Positions 43,096-53,087 of a DNA stretch of 64,000 bases are shown piece after piece. Made by a program: the position numbers and the translations under genes. The DNA lies in assembly GCA_019638615.1 (NCBI GenBank), contig JAHBTL010000021.1:1-64000 (forward strand). The letters run 5' to 3'. The notes under the pieces were generated by a model that saw only the letters and a program-made list of their open reading frames with translations, had not been told where the DNA came from and ran no database searches. The number at the start of each line of letters is the position of its first letter. Positions within the stretch are counted from its first letter, which is position 1. This stretch comes from Chitinophagaceae bacterium. Its GTDB lineage: Bacteria; Bacteroidota; Bacteroidia; Chitinophagales; Chitinophagaceae.

Positions 43096-44492
43096 TGATA
43101 CAATTGATATTTAAGTACGAATGGAAGCATTTTTACCGTAACTGGCTACAGGTAGCCTTTTATGTATTCCTTTTTGTGATCGGGATCTATTCGATTGGTT
43201 ATGGCTACCGGGAGATAGCAAAACAAAGAGACAATATAGCATTGATAGAGGAAAACGAACGGGAGCAATTCAATAAAATTACCGAAGCGTTTAAAGCAGA
43301 CACTGCCACTAAAGATGGTAAGACTGACTATATGAGATCCATGTTGCCAGGTTTGGGACGTTGGATGCACAGATACAATGCTATTTTTTACCCGGCATCT
43401 TTAACGGCATTTTCTTTAGGGCAAAGAGACCTCTTCCCTTATTATCACAAGCTCAATTCACACAGCCTGTATATGCAGGTATTCAAAAATGAGATCGTCA
43501 ATCCGCAAAAGCTTCTGGCGGGAAATTTAGATCTGGCCTTTGTCATTATTTATTTGATTCCCCTGTTTATCATTGCATTGAGTTATGGACTGGTATCAGG
43601 TGAAAAGGAAAACGGCACTTATCCGTTTCTGAAAACAGGCAAAGTTTCAGTACGAAGATTATTTGCGTACCGGATGGGCTTTCGGTTTCTTCTTTCCGTT
43701 TTACCGGTTGTTTTGTTGTCTTTAATAGCTGCTATAATTAATAAGTCGCCCATAGACGGGCTATTTCTTTCCTGGTTGGTAGTGGCTGTATTATATGTTG
43801 CCGTTTGGTGCGCTATAGCGCTTTTAATTGCTTCATTTAACAAGCCATCGCCTGTTAATGCGGTAATTCTATTGGGCGCCTGGTTATTTTTCCTCATTAT
43901 GCTTCCTGCTTTCCTTAATGCTGTTTCAGTAAATAAATATCCCATCAATCAAACGCTTATCAGCGATGCCATTCGCAGGGTACAGTTAGATGAAACCGAA
44001 CACGGGCAGGAAGAGCTGTTTGAAAAATATTATAAACTATATCCGGAGTACAGGGAGTATCATATACAATCTCCTTATAACCTTCCCAAACTGTATGCTA
44101 TGGGTGGAGCGTTAAAGGATAAGGAGAATAAACCCGTGATTGAAAGCTATTATGAATTGATCAGGTCGAGAGATAAATATGTGAACGTTTTCAATATTAT
44201 TTCGCCTGCTTTACAAACGCAGCAATTATTCAATTATATCTCCGGTTCAGATATTCAATATTATCTGGATTATAACAGGCAACTGGCGCTGTTTCATAAG
44301 GAATTGTATCATTTCTATGCTGATCCATTATATAAGAACAAAACCCTGTCTGCAAAGGATTATGACAACCGCCCACGCTTTTTAATGAAAACTGAAATTG
44401 GATGGATTACTATATATACCGGTATGCTGACTTTAGCAGGATGGGGCCTGATCTTGTGGGGACTTGCTCACTGGAAGATGAAAAAAATGTAG
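43095..44492 (+). CDS. ABC-2 type permease, DUF3526 family (partner)
   Basis: 465 residues with an overall plan like its neighbour: one N-terminal helix (about residues 18-38), an external domain, then a helix bundle (about 150-290) with G-E-K-E-N-G-T-Y, and a terminal helix. Its start shares one base with the stop of 41680..43095, so the two are translationally coupled and presumably form a heterodimeric permease. Confidence 0.83.
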   Translation: MIQLIFKYEWKHFYRNWLQVAFYVFLFVIGIYSIGYGYREIAKQRDNIALIEENEREQFNKITEAFKADTATKDGKTDYMRSMLPGLGRWMHRYNAIFYPASLTAFSLGQRDLFPYYHKLNSHSLYMQVFKNEIVNPQKLLAGNLDLAFVIIYLIPLFIIALSYGLVSGEKENGTYPFLKTGKVSVRRLFAYRMGFRFLLSVLPVVLLSLIAAIINKSPIDGLFLSWLVVAVLYVAVWCAIALLIASFNKPSPVNAVILLGAWLFFLIMLPAFLNAVSVNKYPINQTLISDAIRRVQLDETEHGQEELFEKYYKLYPEYREYHIQSPYNLPKLYAMGGALKDKENKPVIESYYELIRSRDKYVNVFNIISPALQTQQLFNYISGSDIQYYLDYNRQLALFHKELYHFYADPLYKNKTLSAKDYDNRPRFLMKTEIGWITIYTGMLTLAGWGLILWGLAHWKMKKM

Positions 44493-44602
44493 CAATACAG
44501 ATAAAGACATTAGAAGAATGGATCAAACAAATTCTTCAAAACCGGGAGCATCGTCCTGCTGTTAGCGGCTCCTGAAGCACTGCCGGCTAAAAAGTTTGTG
44601 AA

Positions 44603-46999
44603 ATGAAAAAACAACATTTCCTGCTCATCATTTTTTTGCTGCTGCATGGCAGCTTTCTGCCTGCACAGCAATACCATATTGACGGCACTGTTCAGAACAG
44701 GCAGCAGGAAAAACTATCACGATCAACTATTGTATTGCAAAATATTTCAGGTAAGAAAAATTTTATCTCTGTTGTCGGCGACACTTCGGGATATTACCGG
44801 TTTGAAAACCTTTCAGCAGGACGATATATATTAACGGCATCACACACAGGTTATGTAAGCGCGGTGAGCGATACCATAACGGTTAATATAGCTGCCAGTA
44901 ATTATACCTGGCATTTTGTGCTGGTGGAAGAAAGCGCTACCCTGAAGGAAATAACCGTGAAAAGCAAAAAACAACCGGTAGAAATTGACAAAGGCAAAAT
45001 TATTTTCAACCTGCAGAATATGGCTACTACAGCGGGGCTTACTGCTTTTGATGCTTTGAAGAAGCTGCCCGGCATTACGATTGACCAGGAAGAAAATATC
45101 CTGCTGCGCGGGTCATCCGGCGTAAATGTTTTGATTGACGGGAAAATGACCTATTTGTCCGGCAGGCAGTTAAGCAATTTTTTGAAAGGCATCAGCGCAG
45201 AAGATCTTAATAAAATAGAGCTGAACCTTACCCCTTCTGCTGAATATGACGCCGCGGGAAATACCGGTATTATCAATATAGTACCGAAAAAAAATCTGAA
45301 AAAAGGATATGCGGTGGATATCAGGTCAGGGATCAGCAAAGGAAAATACTGGATGGCCAATGAAAATATTTCAGTGAGCCACCGTTCAAAGAAAACCAGT
45401 ATTTACGGCTCATTCGATTTTAAAATGCCTCGCTATTTCTGGAACAGCAATAGTGGCAATACCATTCACAAGGATGGCGAATTGATCACCCTGCAGCGGC
45501 AGAACCTGGCTTCAGGCACCCCCCTGTATTATTCCTGGCGTGTGGGAGGCGAGTGGCAGGTGTTGCCAAAGCACAGGCTGGGTATAGATTACAATGGTTA
45601 CTTCGATGACTGGAAATCGGGAAATCATTCAACAATAAAAAGCGCCGATGGCAGCGGCAGCCTGCTTTCAACCATCCGTTCCTCCAACGCTATTATTGAA
45701 CCTTATTATTACGATGCGCTCAATCTCAATTACCGCATTGATATAGACAGCGCCGGGAAAAAGATTACTGCAGAAACCCATTATGTCAGCTACCGGAATT
45801 ATTCCGATGGCGTTTTAACAACCGATGTATACAATGCAGATGAAAGCTTTGCCGGCAGCAGCCTGCTTCGCTCTCACCAGCCCGGCTTTATAAAAATTAA
45901 GTCCGCGAAAGCAGACGCGGAGCTGCCCTTCAAAAAAATAACCATCAAAACAGGATTGAAATACGCGGAGGTAAACAACGACAATCAATACCGGTTCGAC
46001 TCGCTGCACAACGGCATGTATACAGAAATGGACAGCATGTCCAATCATTTTAAGTACAAAGAAGGGATTGCCGCCGCCTATATTTCCGCTTCGGAAAAAT
46101 TCAATAAAACAAGCATCACTGCCGGACTTCGGTGGGAATATACAAAAGCAGACGGATACACGGTAAAGCAGGATGTAAGCAACCACTGGAAGTATGGCAA
46201 ACTGTTCCCCACGCTTTCCATAGAGCAGGAACTCAATGAACGGGACAAAATGACTTTTTCCGTAAGCCGGAGGATCAACCGCCCCGCCTACAGCGAATTA
46301 AACCCGGTACGCTGGTATACCGACCGGTATTTTTATTATTCGGGCAACCCCGACCTGGTTCCTGAAATAGCATGGATACTTTCAACGGCATATACTTTAC
46401 AACGCAAATATGTTTTCACCATTACCTACAACCACAGCAGCAACTATATTAACCGCAAACTTACGCAGGACGGCAGCGCTGTCAAAACACAGGCGTATAA
46501 CCTGGGCGTAATGCAAAGATTCGACATGATGGTATCACTGCCCCTGCAGGTAACATCGTTTTGGGAAATGCAATTGATGCCGGTAGTGAGCTATATGGCT
46601 TATCCCATATCCCTGCTTACAGGCGATAAAACATTGTCTAAGTGGTTTGCCACCCTGTCGGCACAACAGCAGTTTAAACTGCCGGCCAACATAAAAATGG
46701 ATATATCAACGCAATGCGCTTCTGCTTCTATCCGTGGTGTTTATATTACCCGAAGCTATTTCTATACAGACATAGGATTTAAGCGATCATTCTTCAGCGG
46801 AAAATTAGATGTGCAGCTTTCGTTCAGCGACATCCTCAATACCAATGTGTACAGGGGTGTTTCGCAAAGTGATATCAGCAACTATTATTACAGGGATAAA
46901 CCGGATACGCGAAGGGTAGGCTTTACGTTGCACTATCATTTTGGAAGCGACCTGGTTAAAGGCAATGGTAAAAAAACAGAGGAGCAGGAACGATTATAA
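44603..46999 (+). CDS. Outer-membrane beta-barrel receptor with regulatory-like domain
   Basis: 798 residues. Signal peptide ends near residue 22 (L-P-A-Q). A CarboxypepD-regulatory-like beta-sandwich (residues about 24-105) is followed by a plug-like region (L-R-G-S-S-G-V-N-V-L-I-D-G-K near residue 172) and a large barrel of the outer-membrane beta-barrel-family 3 type. It belongs to the TonB-dependent receptor superfamily; the ligand is unknown. It is separated from the ABC-2 pair by about 110 bases. Confidence 0.82.
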   Translation: MKKQHFLLIIFLLLHGSFLPAQQYHIDGTVQNRQQEKLSRSTIVLQNISGKKNFISVVGDTSGYYRFENLSAGRYILTASHTGYVSAVSDTITVNIAASNYTWHFVLVEESATLKEITVKSKKQPVEIDKGKIIFNLQNMATTAGLTAFDALKKLPGITIDQEENILLRGSSGVNVLIDGKMTYLSGRQLSNFLKGISAEDLNKIELNLTPSAEYDAAGNTGIINIVPKKNLKKGYAVDIRSGISKGKYWMANENISVSHRSKKTSIYGSFDFKMPRYFWNSNSGNTIHKDGELITLQRQNLASGTPLYYSWRVGGEWQVLPKHRLGIDYNGYFDDWKSGNHSTIKSADGSGSLLSTIRSSNAIIEPYYYDALNLNYRIDIDSAGKKITAETHYVSYRNYSDGVLTTDVYNADESFAGSSLLRSHQPGFIKIKSAKADAELPFKKITIKTGLKYAEVNNDNQYRFDSLHNGMYTEMDSMSNHFKYKEGIAAAYISASEKFNKTSITAGLRWEYTKADGYTVKQDVSNHWKYGKLFPTLSIEQELNERDKMTFSVSRRINRPAYSELNPVRWYTDRYFYYSGNPDLVPEIAWILSTAYTLQRKYVFTITYNHSSNYINRKLTQDGSAVKTQAYNLGVMQRFDMMVSLPLQVTSFWEMQLMPVVSYMAYPISLLTGDKTLSKWFATLSAQQQFKLPANIKMDISTQCASASIRGVYITRSYFYTDIGFKRSFFSGKLDVQLSFSDILNTNVYRGVSQSDISNYYYRDKPDTRRVGFTLHYHFGSDLVKGNGKKTEEQERL

Positions 47000-47077
47000 A
47001 CACAGGAGCAGGACAAATAACATAGCAAACAAATTAAAAGAGCTCTATTCATAAACCATTTTATAAATGATATTCAC

Positions 47078-49336
47078 ATGAAACAATTTTTATTGGTAGC
47101 AGCATTATTTCAAACATTTCTTTCCTCAGCACAGATCAGTGGCCGGGTTACCGATGCACAAACCGGAGATCCTTTAGCCGGCGCTACCGTAAAAGGTAAA
47201 ACCAGTACCGTTACAAATGATGAAGGACTGTTCACCCTGGATGAACCAGCCCAAATGATCACTGTTTCAATGACCGGTTATGAAACTGCCACCCTGAAAG
47301 CAGTCAATTCTTTTCTTACCATAGCATTGCTACGCAGTACCCGGCAGCTTGGTGAAGTAGTGGTAAGCGCTTATGAAGGAAGACGGAAATTATTAGAAAC
47401 ATCCGGAGCTGTTACAGTGCTGGGAAAAAAAGACCTTAATCGTGGTGACGGTATCAGCATTGTAAATGTCATCAACCAGTCGCCGGGCGTAAGAATGGAT
47501 TTCTACACCACTAACGATTACAGGGTAAGCATACGCGGTAGCTCAATGGCGCAGCCCAGCGTGCATGACGGAGGGTATAAAATGTACTGGAACGATATTC
47601 CTTACAGCCCGGCAAGCGGCACTTCATCGTTAGGAAATTTTGATGTAAACAGCTTAAATAATATTGAAATTATCCGCGGGCCGGCGAGCAGTCTGTACGG
47701 CGGCGGATTTGGAGGTGTGCTGTTGCTACAATCTGATAAAGCAGTGAGAGGAGAAAACAGTGTGAGCGTTGAAGCGCAGGCGGGCAGCTATCATACCCGC
47801 CGCATAACCACCCAGGTGAAGCTTTCCGGCGATAAGACATCGGTATACGGGCAGTTCACCAACCTGCAAAGTGATGGCTACAGGGATGGCGCTTTTGCCC
47901 ATGCAAAGTACGGTAATGTATATGCGCAGTTTTATGGTGCAAGATCTGTCACTTCAGTGCTGGCTACTTACAATTACCGTCGCACGGGTATTGCTGGCAA
48001 TCTCACCAAAGCGCAGGTGGAAGAAAATCCACGCCAGTCGCTGATGTTGCCTTCGGAAGGATTCGGGCCGGAATTTTCGGGCGTAGGAGTAAATAACAAA
48101 TACACTTTTAACAAAAAATGGCAGAACTCCATCTCCGCCTATTACGAGAACAACTATGGGGAGATATTCACCATGAAAGATCCCTATTTCAGCATTTATG
48201 AAAAATACAACGGCTCAAATCTCACTTTCCGGAATACTGTCACTTACAAAGATGATTGGGGGGCTGTTCAATCTAAGATCGTTTTTGGTATGGAGCACAT
48301 ACACAGCAGCGGTAAATCATTTGATTATGACGGCGGGTTTGATCAGCCCCTGTTGTCGCTGAATGGGGCCGGCGTTACCAGCACTATCGGTTTTGCACAG
48401 GGTGAGTTTAGTTTTTCCCAAAGCTGGATACTGACTGCAGGAGCCAGCTATAATGCTTTTTATTACCAGATACGTTCTCATATATTGCCTTCCTGGTTCA
48501 GCAATACTGTCAGCAATTTCAGCCCCCGCGTTGCGCTGCTGAAAAAGATAACGGAAAATACATCAGCATATGCCAGCTTCAGTAAAGGGTTCGATGCTCC
48601 CAACAGCTCGGATTTCAATAATTATGACGGCACTTATAATAAAGACATACTACCGACTAAAGGCAACAACACGGAGATTGGGTTTCGCTCTTCTCTGTTC
48701 AGCCGTAAATTATATGTGGATATTGCCGCTTACCAGGCCAATCTCACCAATGCGCTGATACCCGTATTATACAATCCTTCCGCCGGTATTTCTATAGAAA
48801 GAAAAGCCAATGCCGGTAAGGTGCGTCAGCAGGGTATTGAGGCGAGCATAACATATAATATTATCAGCGCAGGCAGCGGTTTCATTAAAGATGCCGGGGT
48901 AAGACTGAACTATACATACAATAATTATACCTATAAAGATTTTGTAACGGTAAAGGATAACGGTTCAGGGCCGGAGAAAGCGGATTATACCGGCAAAAAA
49001 GTACCGGGCATTAATCCACATACTTTGGTGGGGAATATTGACATCTATACCACTCCCGGCTTTTATTTTACGGCTTCCGCTTTTTACTACGGAAAGCAAT
49101 ACCTCACCCACGATAACACTTTCAGCTTTAAGGATTACAGCCTGCTCAACCTGAAAGCGGGTTATAATAAACATATCGCTGCCCGGTGGGAGCTGAATAT
49201 ATACGCAGGTATCAACAATGCAACAAGTACCAGCTATAGCGGGCTGCTGGCCTATAACGACGCCTATGGCGCTTATTACAACCCGGCAGCAACGGCTAAC
49301 TATTACGGAGGGCTGAGTTTAAAATATCATTTTTAA
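47078..49336 (+). CDS. TonB-dependent receptor with CarboxypepD-regulatory-like domain
   Basis: 752 residues. Signal peptide to about residue 18 (S-S-A-Q). The regulatory-like domain (residues 20-95) carries D-A-Q-T-G-D-P-L-A-G-A-T. The plug contains I-R-G-P-A-S-S-L-Y-G-G-G-F-G-G-V near residues 200-215. The barrel ends with the typical C-terminal aromatic (K-Y-H-F). It is followed after 12 bases by a siderophore-type receptor, and both lie between the two permease pairs. Confidence 0.9.
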   Translation: MKQFLLVAALFQTFLSSAQISGRVTDAQTGDPLAGATVKGKTSTVTNDEGLFTLDEPAQMITVSMTGYETATLKAVNSFLTIALLRSTRQLGEVVVSAYEGRRKLLETSGAVTVLGKKDLNRGDGISIVNVINQSPGVRMDFYTTNDYRVSIRGSSMAQPSVHDGGYKMYWNDIPYSPASGTSSLGNFDVNSLNNIEIIRGPASSLYGGGFGGVLLLQSDKAVRGENSVSVEAQAGSYHTRRITTQVKLSGDKTSVYGQFTNLQSDGYRDGAFAHAKYGNVYAQFYGARSVTSVLATYNYRRTGIAGNLTKAQVEENPRQSLMLPSEGFGPEFSGVGVNNKYTFNKKWQNSISAYYENNYGEIFTMKDPYFSIYEKYNGSNLTFRNTVTYKDDWGAVQSKIVFGMEHIHSSGKSFDYDGGFDQPLLSLNGAGVTSTIGFAQGEFSFSQSWILTAGASYNAFYYQIRSHILPSWFSNTVSNFSPRVALLKKITENTSAYASFSKGFDAPNSSDFNNYDGTYNKDILPTKGNNTEIGFRSSLFSRKLYVDIAAYQANLTNALIPVLYNPSAGISIERKANAGKVRQQGIEASITYNIISAGSGFIKDAGVRLNYTYNNYTYKDFVTVKDNGSGPEKADYTGKKVPGINPHTLVGNIDIYTTPGFYFTASAFYYGKQYLTHDNTFSFKDYSLLNLKAGYNKHIAARWELNIYAGINNATSTSYSGLLAYNDAYGAYYNPAATANYYGGLSLKYHF

Positions 49337-49348
49337 TAAAAATCAACA

Positions 49349-51670
49349 ATGAAAAAAAAATTATTACTTGTTATTTTACTATTTACAGCCGCTTTTTCAT
49401 TTGCACAAACCGGCGGCATTTCAGGACAGATTGTGGATGAAGCCAGCCAGCCCCTGGAAGGCGTTACCGTTTTTTTACAGAGAACTGCTCACAGAACAAT
49501 AACCAATGCAGATGGGTATTACAGCCTTTCCGGAATTCCTGCCGGCTCTTATACCATTGCGGTCTCCTTCACGGGTAAAGAAGCTGTTAAGCAAAATATA
49601 GCGGTTGAACAGAAGAACCTGGTACTCTCCCTGCAGCTCAACAGATCGCAGAATATATTAAGCGAAGTGGTGGTAACCGGTATAAAAAACAGGCGTTATA
49701 CTCAGATCACGTCTGACTTTGCTTTGCGCAGCAATGCAAACCTGAAAGATGTTCCGCAGGCCATACAGGTAATACCCAGGCAGGTACTGGCCGATCAGAA
49801 TGTATATCGTTTGAGTGATGTATTTAAGAATGTCGCCGGCGTTACGGAACAAAGCGATTTTAACTATGTGAACATGCGCGGTTTCCTTACTTCATCCGCC
49901 AACTTTATGATCAATGGTCAGCGCAGCAGCTATTTCGGACTGGCATCTTCGCCCCAAATTCCTTATGCTGAAAAAGTGGAAGTGTTAAAAGGGCCGTCAT
50001 CCGTATTATTTGGCAATGGCGCTATTGGCGGTACTATTAATATCATTACTAAAAAACCGAAGAAAGACTTTGCAACCAGTGCAAATATTACCGCCGGCAG
50101 CTTTGGATTACTTCGGGTACAGGCCGACGTTACCGGTTCGCTGAACAAATCAAAAACATTATCAGCGCTGCTGAATATCGGTGCCGAAACCGGCGGCTCG
50201 TTTTATAAAGATTTTAAAAACAGGAGCATAACCATCACTCCTGTTTTGAGCTGGAACATCAGCAGTAAAACGGAATTAAAATCTACCACCATTGTCCAGT
50301 TTTACAACCAAACATCGCCCAGCTCAGGACTGCCGGTGATTGGTATAAACGACCTGTTTGCAGTTCCGGTAAGCTTCAGGTATGCCAGCGATGATAGTAA
50401 ATTCAATGCGCACAGTATACAGGAGCAGCTAAGTCTTAAGCATGATTTCAACGATAAGCTTTCAGCTAATATCTGGTTAAGCATAGCTAACAGGAAAACC
50501 GATGCCAGCTTTTACCAGCCCGGCGGGTATTCCCCGCGTACGGATAGCATTACCCGTATAAAAGCATTTTATGAAGGCAACCTGAAAGGGTATGGTATCA
50601 ATGCTTTTGTAAGCTATAAAGCACGCACCGGAAAAGTTACCCATCTTATTACCGCAGGTTTTGACTACAACAATGCTGCAGAGTATTACCCGAAAGGGGA
50701 AAAATACTGGTATGCGCCGGTCATTGATATAAACCATCCCAACTATACAGCATTCAATACTACGGGTATTACGCCTGACTATTACGACGCCGACAACGAA
50801 GCGTACGGCCCTATCCGCTCTGCCGGTGTTTACCTGCAGGATCAAATTTCCCTTTCCGAAAAATGGAAGGCATTGCTGGCTATACGTTACGATGATTATC
50901 TCAACAGGTCTTATTTTCTCATCAGCGGTTCTGAGTATTTCGACAGTTCAAAAGCACATGCCTTTGTTCCAAAAATCGGAATGGTATATCAACCGGTACA
51001 ATCTGTTTCGATTTACGGTAGCTATTCCGAAGGGTTTCAACCGCAGTATTCCAACAGCAGAGCATCAGGCGGGCCGTTTCCGCCACTAAAAGCAAAACAG
51101 ATGGAAGCCGGTTTTAAGGGAGCGTTTTTTCAAAAACGTCTTGTACCGACGGTTACCTGGTATTTAATTAAGCAGGCAAATGTGTTAAAACCTGATCCTT
51201 CAGATGCAACAGGAGTAAGGCAGGTAACAACCGGTGAAGTGACCAGCCGTGGCATAGAATTGACCTTAACCGGGAATCTTACTAAGCAATGGAACGTGCT
51301 CGCCAATTATGCGCACAATAAAATATTCATCAGCAAAAGCACTGTTGCCGGAGAAAAAGGAACAGGCTTCGGCGATACGCCGTCTGATGCATTCAGCCTC
51401 TGGACGACTTATCAGCTCAATGGTAAATTAAAAGGGCTGAAGGCAGGCGCCGGGTACCGGCAGGCGACGAAACGTTTCGTGTATGGTTTGGAGCTACCCG
51501 GTTATAGCGTCTGGGATGCTTTACTCTCTTATCAATACAACAAAATTGGCCTGGCTGTCAACGCATTCAACCTGGCTGATAAACGATATGCCATTGGCTC
51601 CTTCGGTACAAGCTATTATTTCCCTGGTGCACCCAGGAGCGTGCAGGTGAGCCTTAATTATAACTGGTAA
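49349..51670 (+). CDS. TonB-dependent siderophore-type receptor
   Basis: 773 residues. Signal peptide (F-S-F-A-Q), regulatory-like domain (about residues 22-100), then a plug with D-V-P-Q-A-I-Q-V-I-P-R-Q-V-L and K-G-P-S-S-V-L-F-G-N-G-A-I-G-G-T, the hallmark of siderophore receptors (FhuA/FecA class). The barrel ends in aromatic N-Y-N-W. Family knowledge points to Fe(III)-siderophore import; the ligand cannot be told. Confidence 0.9.
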   Translation: MKKKLLLVILLFTAAFSFAQTGGISGQIVDEASQPLEGVTVFLQRTAHRTITNADGYYSLSGIPAGSYTIAVSFTGKEAVKQNIAVEQKNLVLSLQLNRSQNILSEVVVTGIKNRRYTQITSDFALRSNANLKDVPQAIQVIPRQVLADQNVYRLSDVFKNVAGVTEQSDFNYVNMRGFLTSSANFMINGQRSSYFGLASSPQIPYAEKVEVLKGPSSVLFGNGAIGGTINIITKKPKKDFATSANITAGSFGLLRVQADVTGSLNKSKTLSALLNIGAETGGSFYKDFKNRSITITPVLSWNISSKTELKSTTIVQFYNQTSPSSGLPVIGINDLFAVPVSFRYASDDSKFNAHSIQEQLSLKHDFNDKLSANIWLSIANRKTDASFYQPGGYSPRTDSITRIKAFYEGNLKGYGINAFVSYKARTGKVTHLITAGFDYNNAAEYYPKGEKYWYAPVIDINHPNYTAFNTTGITPDYYDADNEAYGPIRSAGVYLQDQISLSEKWKALLAIRYDDYLNRSYFLISGSEYFDSSKAHAFVPKIGMVYQPVQSVSIYGSYSEGFQPQYSNSRASGGPFPPLKAKQMEAGFKGAFFQKRLVPTVTWYLIKQANVLKPDPSDATGVRQVTTGEVTSRGIELTLTGNLTKQWNVLANYAHNKIFISKSTVAGEKGTGFGDTPSDAFSLWTTYQLNGKLKGLKAGAGYRQATKRFVYGLELPGYSVWDALLSYQYNKIGLAVNAFNLADKRYAIGSFGTSYYFPGAPRSVQVSLNYNW

Positions 51671-51680
51671 AAAACAGGTC

Positions 51681-53087
51681 ATGATACGAATCATTGCAAT
51701 AAAAGAAATAAAAAGTCTACTGCGGGAAAAAAGATGCTGGGTTGTTGCTATTGTGTTGCTGCTGCTGTTTGCAACAGCACTCGTTACTTCGGCTGTTAAT
51801 CAAAAGCAGTTGAACAAAGCAAGAGCGGAAGCGCAGCAACTAAGCCGTATCGAATGGCTGGGACAATCTCCTAAAAACCCTCACAGCGCTGCGCATTTTG
51901 GCAATTTTGCTTTCCGGTTGAAAACGCCGTTGAGCTTGTTTGATAAAGGACTGGACACCTATACAGGTTCACAGGTTTTTTTAGAACCGCACAAGCAGGA
52001 TGATTTCAAATTCAGCGAGGCCGAAGACGCTGATGCGCTGGTGCGTTTCGGTGAGCTTACACCTGCCTTTATACTGCAAACCATCCTGCCCCTGCTGATC
52101 ATTTTTCTCAGCTTCGCTGCCGTAAGTAAGGAGCGCGAAGATAATACGCTCAGGCTACTGGTTGGCAACGGCACGCCGATGCCGAAAATTGTAGCAGGTA
52201 AAGTATTGGGTAACTGGGCATTAATTTCCGGGCTGATCATACTGTTTAGCTTGATGGCAGTGCTTTTTATACCTGCCAAAAGCAATGGCGATACCATAAA
52301 CCGGTTTGCATGCATATTGCTGAGTTATATTGTATATGCCGGTATCGTCACTACTATCAGTGTGGTTGTATCTGCCTACAGTAAAACCAGCAGGGCGTCC
52401 CTGATGAAGCTGTTAAGCCTTTGGATGCTGGCAGTGATCATTGTTCCGAAGGTAAGCAGCAATATTGGCGGCACACTCCATGCAACGCCTTCCCAGTTTG
52501 AATATGCCAATCTTGTACAGCATGATGTGGAAAACGGGTTAGACGGCCACGACCCTTCAGATAAAAGGAGGGAAGATCTTTTACGGGTTACTTTGAAAAA
52601 ATTTAATGTAGATACCATTACAAAGCTGCCTGTAAATTTTGATGCCATTGCCATGATGGAGAGTGAAAAGTATACCACCGAAGTATACCGGAAACGGATA
52701 GCCGAAGTAAGGAACATCTTCACAAAACAAAACAATATCAGTCTCCTCGCTTCTTTTATTAATCCCTACCAGGCAGTACAATATTGCAGCATGGCGCTCA
52801 GCGGTACAGACTATGCGCATTTCATCCACTTCCAGGATAAGGCAGAAGATTACCGCCTGTATTTTGTAAATACCATGAACGATTTTATGGCAAAGCATAC
52901 CAAAAGCGGCGACTGGAGAACAAAATTTGGTACTGAAACCTATAAAATGGTGGAACCCTTTGAATATACTGCGCCCTCGCTGATCTGGAGTATCCGCCAT
53001 CAGCCGGTGGCTTTTATTTCCCTGTTTGTATGGCTGGTGTTAAGCCTGCTATTCATCCAATCAATCAAAAGAATAAATATCGCGTAA
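51681..53087 (+). CDS. ABC-2 type permease, DUF3526 family (second pair, first member)
   Basis: 468 residues, paralogous to 41680..43095 with the same topology and the motif F-G-E-L-T-P-A-F-I-L-Q near residue 120. An N-terminal helix at residues 19-38, a helix bundle and a final helix (about 445-462) are visible. It starts 10 bases after the siderophore receptor, so it is in the same operon, and overlaps the next gene by one base. Confidence 0.85.
   Translation: MIRIIAIKEIKSLLREKRCWVVAIVLLLLFATALVTSAVNQKQLNKARAEAQQLSRIEWLGQSPKNPHSAAHFGNFAFRLKTPLSLFDKGLDTYTGSQVFLEPHKQDDFKFSEAEDADALVRFGELTPAFILQTILPLLIIFLSFAAVSKEREDNTLRLLVGNGTPMPKIVAGKVLGNWALISGLIILFSLMAVLFIPAKSNGDTINRFACILLSYIVYAGIVTTISVVVSAYSKTSRASLMKLLSLWMLAVIIVPKVSSNIGGTLHATPSQFEYANLVQHDVENGLDGHDPSDKRREDLLRVTLKKFNVDTITKLPVNFDAIAMMESEKYTTEVYRKRIAEVRNIFTKQNNISLLASFINPYQAVQYCSMALSGTDYAHFIHFQDKAEDYRLYFVNTMNDFMAKHTKSGDWRTKFGTETYKMVEPFEYTAPSLIWSIRHQPVAFISLFVWLVLSLLFIQSIKRINIA

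Noticed and set aside
44518..44565. Fifteen-codon frame between the first permease pair and the receptor (possible second leader peptide)
   Set aside because: It ends in two Cys codons but no terminator or alternative hairpin follows, and the composition is otherwise ordinary.
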